From: Bacteroidales bacterium | Lineage (GTDB): Bacteria; Bacteroidota; Bacteroidia; Bacteroidales; JAAUTT01 | NCBI GenBank assembly: GCA_012031335.1 | Contig: JAAUTT010000080.1 | Span: 1 to 10,311 of the forward strand | DNA: 10,311 nt | Direction of reading: 5' to 3' | Shown: piece by piece, positions 6,664-10,311 of the stretch | Numbering within the stretch: position 1 is the first letter of the stretch | Layout of the letters: the number at the start of each line of letters is the position of its first letter | Position numbers and translations under genes: made by a program | The notes under the pieces: generated by a model | What the model saw: only the letters and a program-made list of their open reading frames with translations | What the model was told of the DNA's origin: nothing | Databases searched by the model: none

Positions 6664-8147
6664 TTAAGGTTCAGGTTCATCTTCCAAAATTTCCTCATTG
6701 CTTTCGGAAATAACGAGTGCCGAATCTGAAGCAGGCATAGATGTGATGTTTTTCAATTTGTTCTGTATTTGACGACTTCTTGTACCTACCAGATTGTCAA
6801 TATCTTCACTTGCCTTGTTTATCTTATCCTGGGCTTTTTTAAGTACATCATTAAATTTTGAAAATTCGGTTTTTACGGCACCTAAAACCTTCCAAACTTC
6901 ACTGCTGCGTTTTTCAATGGCCAAAGTGCGAAATCCCATTTGCAGGCTGTGAAGTATTGCCGCAAGAGTTGTTGGTCCGGTTATGATAATTTTATAATCT
7001 CTTTGAAGAATCTCCATTAGATTTGTTCTACGTACTACTTCGGCATATAATCCTTCAACCGGGAAAAATATAATACCAAAATCGGTTGTATGAGGCGGTT
7101 CAATATACTTGTCACGAATATCTCTGGCAACCTTTTTTATAGTGGTTTCAAGCGATTTTATCGCATTCTGGATGCTTATTGGCTCAGCCGAATCGTATGC
7201 TTCTATTAAGGAATAATAATCTTCAAGCGGAAATTTCGAATCTATAGGCAATAAAAACTTCTTTTCCCGATTCATCTCTTCCCGGAAGTTTAATGGCAAA
7301 TTCAACATTTTCCCTGCAATCGGGCCGCGTAATTACGTTTTTGCAATATTGATCCTTAGTAAGTATCTGCTCAAGAATATTTTCCAGTTGAACCTCACCT
7401 AAAATTCCCCGTGTTTTTACATTCGAAAGAACTTTTTTCAGATCGCCCACTCCGTTTGCTAATACCTGCATTTCGCCCAAGCCTTTATGGACCTGTTCGA
7501 GTCGTTCACTTACCTGCCTGAAAGAATCGCTTAAACGCTTTTCCAATGTAGTTTGTAATTTTTCATCTACAGTATTGCGCATCTCCTCTAGTTTTTTATT
7601 ATGTCATCCTGGAGATTTTTTATCTGATTATTAAGCGTTTCCCGAATATTTTCAAGCTTGATTTCAATTGACTTATTCAGGTTTTCCAAGACTAAACTAT
7701 TATTGTCAAGTTTTTGCCGAAGCAAATCATTGAAATCCCGGAAAGCTACCCTGGTGCTTTCTTCAAAAGCCTTTAAGGTACTAATGAGGTATTCCCTGTT
7801 TTTATTGTCAGAATCTAGTGAAACTTCCTGAAAGGTTTTTAACTGATTAGCAAATAAGCCCATTTGTTTTTGCTGAAGATCACCCGATTCTTTTATATTT
7901 CGACTTATAATTTCGCTAAAAGTTTTAAAATGAATACTTAATTCATTTCGAAGGTCCATACTTTGGCGGGCAATTTCATCTCTGTTCATATAAAATTCCT
8001 GCCGCATTATTCCTTTCATTCTTTTCAAGGAGATCCGAAAAAAAATCCTTTAATGCTTGGTTTTTTATTTTTATCAGCGTATATAACAAATACAATAACT
8101 CCTTGTACTATAATTATAAATAGTAATAATGTATATATAATCTCCAT
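6664..8147 (-). CDS. rmuC: DNA recombination protein RmuC; three frameshifts
   Basis: About 494 residues after repair. RmuC proteins are membrane-anchored coiled-coil proteins with a nuclease-like core; loss in E. coli alters recombination at inverted repeats. Reading from ATG at 8147, an N-terminal membrane helix (TLLLFIIIVQGVIVFVIY) is followed by a long coiled coil. The RmuC core then shows EKRLSDSFRQVSERLEQV, GEVQLENILEQIL, PIDSKFPLEDY, FGIIFFPVEGLYAEV, ITGPTTLAAIL and GFRTLAIEKRSSEVW. The tail is acidic. The frame changes at the run 8038-8045 (at least one indel just after the membrane helix) and at 7592-7597 (one base missing; repair gives DDIIKKLEEMRNTVDE). It changes again at 7253-7257 (one extra base; removal gives GKEVLLPIDSKFP). 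Each join restores family sequence, so the gene is probably intact in the organism. Confidence 0.87.
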
Positions 8148-8300
8148 AATCGGGTTTTTAATTTAATTGAATTTAATATGCCTATATTGTTTAGGAAAAA
8201 ATAAATAGAAGAAAATGATTTCTGACAAATTTACAGTTTTTGCGCATCATTATTTTAGGTTAAAACTTCCCAAAGCCGCTATTCTAAAAAACTACCTGAT

Positions 8301-8330
8301 TTTGTATTTTAAAAAAATGTATTAACTTTA
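8301..8330 (+). promoter_or_regulatory. Bacteroidota-type promoter for lipoprotein B
   Basis: TTTG (8301-8304), an 18-bp spacer and TAACTTTA (8323-8330) match the phylum consensus except for the final base. Initiation near 8337 would give a leader of about 43 nt, A-rich just before the ATG at 8380, as is usual for Bacteroidota translation starts. The rest of the 232-bp gap to the divergent rmuC start shows no gene; a possible minus-strand -7 box for rmuC (TAAATTTG, reverse complement of 8226-8233) has no partner upstream. Confidence 0.5.
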
Positions 8331-8379
8331 CTCAAGCATATAAAACAAAACCAAACAAAATTACCTAAACACAAAGGTT

Positions 8380-9276
8380 ATGTTTAAAAAAAAGTACCTT
8401 TCGCAAGTTTCTATATTAATACTTCTTTCCTGTTTATTTTTTACACTTTCCTGTTCTCAGGGTAATAAAGGTAATTCCAGTGAGTTGGCTATAGATTCAG
8501 CCGACCTGGAACAGGATATTTTGAAGATATTAGTACCGCAAAGCAAATATTTTATTCTTTGCCTTCTCCATTAGAATCCGCCAGTCTTATAAAATCATCA
8601 GGAGCTGTTTTTGATGAAAAGTTACTCAATGATGTCGCAAGTACATCCAAATACACAACAAATAAGAGTCTTGCCCTAAATCTCGGTATTTATACAACCG
8701 ATTTGAGTTATGCCAGCATGTTTGATCAGACTCAAATAACCATTACCTATATGGATGCTGCAAAGAAGATGGCAGATGGGCTCGGAATTCTTGAAGCCAT
8801 CGATAAAAGCACCAATTGATAGACTCGAAGAAAATGTTAACAATCGGGATGTAATTCTCGATATAGTTTCTGAAACTTTTATGTCCTCAACTGCCTTTCT
8901 AAAAGAAAACGACCGTCAGGCATTATCCTCTATTGTTATGGTTGGTGGATGGATTGAAGGACTGTATCTGGCAACCCAATTGGTAGGAGATAAGTCTATT
9001 AAAGAATCTAAAATTATAGATCGTATTGTTGATCAGAAACTTTCCTTGGACATGGTATTGAAATTACTTGAAGGAAGTAAAACTAATTCTGATGTAGTTG
9101 GAATAATTGCTGAAATGGAAGACTTAAAAGTCACATATGATAAAATCAATATTAAATCTTCAAAAATAGAACCTGTAACTGATGAAAAAACAAAAGTAAC
9201 TACATTAAAATCCAGCTCTTCTTCAAATATTACACAGGAAGTTTTTGTTGAATTGCGTAATAAAATCAAAACATAA
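8380..9276 (+). CDS. Lipoprotein of unrecognised family (paralogue B); two frameshifts
   Basis: About 298 residues after repair, diverged paralogue of the gene at 4515. Lys-rich N-terminus, hydrophobic stretch and lipobox TLSC with Cys25 indicate a lipoprotein. Shared blocks are IFYSLPSPLESASLI (A has IFYNMYLSVEMNTLF), LGIYTTDLSYASMFDQ, VMVGGWIEGLYLATQLV and DRIVDQKLSL. B has an additional Lys/Ser/Thr-rich C-terminal tail that A lacks. One T is missing in the run 8519-8522; adding it gives DIFEDISTAKQIFYSL. One A is extra in 8804-8814; removing it restores IDRLEENVNNRD, matching VKRIEQNVSNKD of A. The two errors cancel, so the original start and stop share one frame, which argues strongly for an intact gene. 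It is followed 32 bp later by a small secreted-protein gene, a probable operon partner. Function unknown. Confidence 0.78.
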
Positions 9277-9308
9277 GAACAAATTATACGCTTTAATAAT
9301 TTCAAGTC

Positions 9309-9754
9309 ATGAAGAAAATCTTACCGGTTGTAACTTTATTACTCTTAATGTTAACCGTAAACTTTCAGGCAAACGGTCAATGCAAAAGCTTTGCAAAGAA
9401 AGTATGCAAACTCGAATTGATTCCTTATATTCACGATGGAAACTATCATGCAGCTATCCTTACAGAAGGAGAAGAAGCTGAATTATATAAAACATTCTAC
9501 GAAGGTCAGGAATATCGTATTGCGATTTGTGGAAGTGATGCATTACCAAATATTGAATTTAGAGTAATTGATGCAAATAAAAATGTACTGTACAATAATC
9601 GGGATCATGGTATGGTTAAAAATATGGGGATTTTAAGCTGGAATCGAGCCAACAGTTAAAGATTGTGGTTAAAGTACCGGTAAGTTCAGCAACCAAGCCT
9701 GAAACCGAATTGTTAAGTGGTTGTGTTGCTATTATGTTTGGATTTAAGGATTAA
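9309..9754 (+). CDS. Small secreted conserved protein of unknown function; one frameshift
   Basis: About 148 residues after repair. A signal peptide (MKKILPVVTLLLLMLTVNFQANG, then QC) directs export, probably to the periplasm. Two cysteines follow closely (about 25 and 33), with others near 84 and close to the C-terminus. The middle reads KTFYEGQEYRIAICGSDALP and IEFRVIDANKNVLYNN, suggesting a small beta-rich fold. One base is missing in the A-run 9618-9622: the frame would stop at 9659, but adding an A continues KKYGDFKLESSQQLKIVVKV to a natural stop at 9752-9754. I have seen similar proteins annotated as hypothetical in Bacteroidota, but cannot name a family. It lies 32 bp behind lipoprotein B and is closed by a terminator, so the two are likely co-transcribed. 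Confidence 0.72.
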
Positions 9755-9774
9755 AAAAAATAAATTTCTAAGAT

Positions 9775-9798
9775 AAGGGGCTGTATGGCCCCTTTTTT
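9775..9798 (+). terminator. Intrinsic terminator after the secreted-protein gene
   Basis: AAGGGGC (9775-9781) pairs perfectly with GCCCCTT (9788-9794) around a 6-nt loop, and the T-run extends through 9798. It lies 20 bp downstream of the repaired stop codon, which independently supports the longer reading frame of the preceding gene. Confidence 0.85.
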
Positions 9799-9863
9799 AT
9801 TTTACCGGGATAACAAAATGACTTTTGTAACGTATCAGTGCTTATATTTTAATCGATAAACGC

Positions 9864-10311
9864 ATGAGAATACTTATATCGCTTACTATTGCAGGGATGG
9901 TTCTTATTTCCGGTTGCGAGTTACTGGAAGATAACGGGAGTAATAACAGCGACATTGCTGAAGGTTTAAAAACAGCACTGGAAGTTGGAACCGATTCATC
10001 AGTTTTTAAAACCTCATTGAGTGATGGATTTTATAAGGATGCAGCAATTAAGATACTTTTGCCCGACGAAGCTAAAGTGATTGTTGATAATATCGGTAGT
10101 ATTCCAATGGGAAACCAGCTACTTGAAAATGTGATCTTGCGTATCAACCGTTCGGCAGAAGATGCTGCAAAATCAGCCACCCCTATATTTAAAAATGCAA
10201 TTAGAAACATGAGTAATCAGCGATGCTCTTTTGATACTCAACGGTCAGAACCCCGAAAGTAAAAAGAAAGCTGCAGCCTTTGATTCCACCGCTGCAACAG
10301 GTTATTTAAAA
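9864..10311 (+). CDS. DUF4197-family lipoprotein, N-terminal part; one frameshift
   Basis: Partial gene running off the right edge. An N-terminal signal with lipobox ISGC (Cys18) indicates a lipoprotein. The body matches what I recall of DUF4197: EGLKTALEVGTDSSV, DGFYKDAAIKILLPDEAK, ILRINRSAEDAAKSATPIFKNAIRNM. A stop at 10260-10262 arises only because of one extra A at about 10215-10216. Removing it continues SISDALLILNGQNPESKKKAA and FDSTAATGYLK to the window end, the usual DUF4197 progression. The family has no established function. It is separated from the upstream genes by a terminator; a TTTG at 9824-9827 and TATATTTT at 9843-9850 are too close together and to the ATG to be a confident promoter. 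Confidence 0.8.

Noticed and set aside
816..10311. Programmed ribosomal frameshifting in the broken genes
   Set aside because: The breaks fall in unrelated genes and at unrelated places, in both directions, without slippery heptamers plus downstream structures. Homopolymer sequencing error explains them more simply.
1..10311. CRISPR array, tRNA/rRNA, transposon ends or a defence system
   Set aside because: I saw no regularly spaced repeats, no transposase-like protein, no terminal inverted repeats with duplications and no nuclease/toxin cluster; RmuC is a housekeeping-type protein here.

Overview
The window looks like a piece of a Bacteroidota (Bacteroidetes) chromosome. It is AT-rich, and intergenic regions carry matches to the Bacteroidota promoter pattern TTTG-N(about 19-20)-TAnnTTTG. 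Small lipoproteins and secreted proteins are typical of the phylum in style. The order or genus cannot be fixed from this sequence alone.

Left part (1-4441): a sugar or polyol metabolism locus. A zinc-dependent sorbitol-dehydrogenase-like gene (minus strand, running off the left edge) is divergent from a compact plus-strand operon: a SIS-domain arabinose-5-phosphate-isomerase-like protein without CBS domains, a phosphomannomutase/phosphoglucomutase-family enzyme, a PfkB-family sugar kinase and an isochorismatase-like cysteine hydrolase. Gene junctions are very tight (8 bp gap, TAATG overlap, TAGATG abutment), and a good promoter lies at 706-737. A plausible but unproven reading is that the dehydrogenase, kinase and isomerase feed a pentose or polyol into central sugar phosphates.

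Middle part (4442-8147): a lipoprotein gene (4515-5360) ends at a strong intrinsic terminator. A promoter-like box and a leader of about 270 nt with a hairpin then precede a CorA-type divalent cation transporter gene. An rmuC gene faces corA with only 8 bp between the stop codons.

Right part (8148-10311): a second lipoprotein gene (8380-9276) is a clear diverged paralogue of the first. A small secreted protein follows it, closed by a terminator, and then a DUF4197 lipoprotein gene that runs off the right edge. The two paralogous lipoproteins bracket corA/rmuC and belong to a family I do not recognise.

The most striking global property is about twelve single-base reading-frame breaks in seven of the eleven genes, nearly all in or next to homopolymer runs, with conserved protein continuing in the next frame each time. 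This fits uncorrected long-read or homopolymer sequencing error much better than gene decay. I therefore annotate these genes full length across the breaks. I found no CRISPR array, tRNA, rRNA or insertion sequence, and I see no convincing new multi-gene system. The best candidates for something undescribed are the lipoprotein pair and the corA leader.
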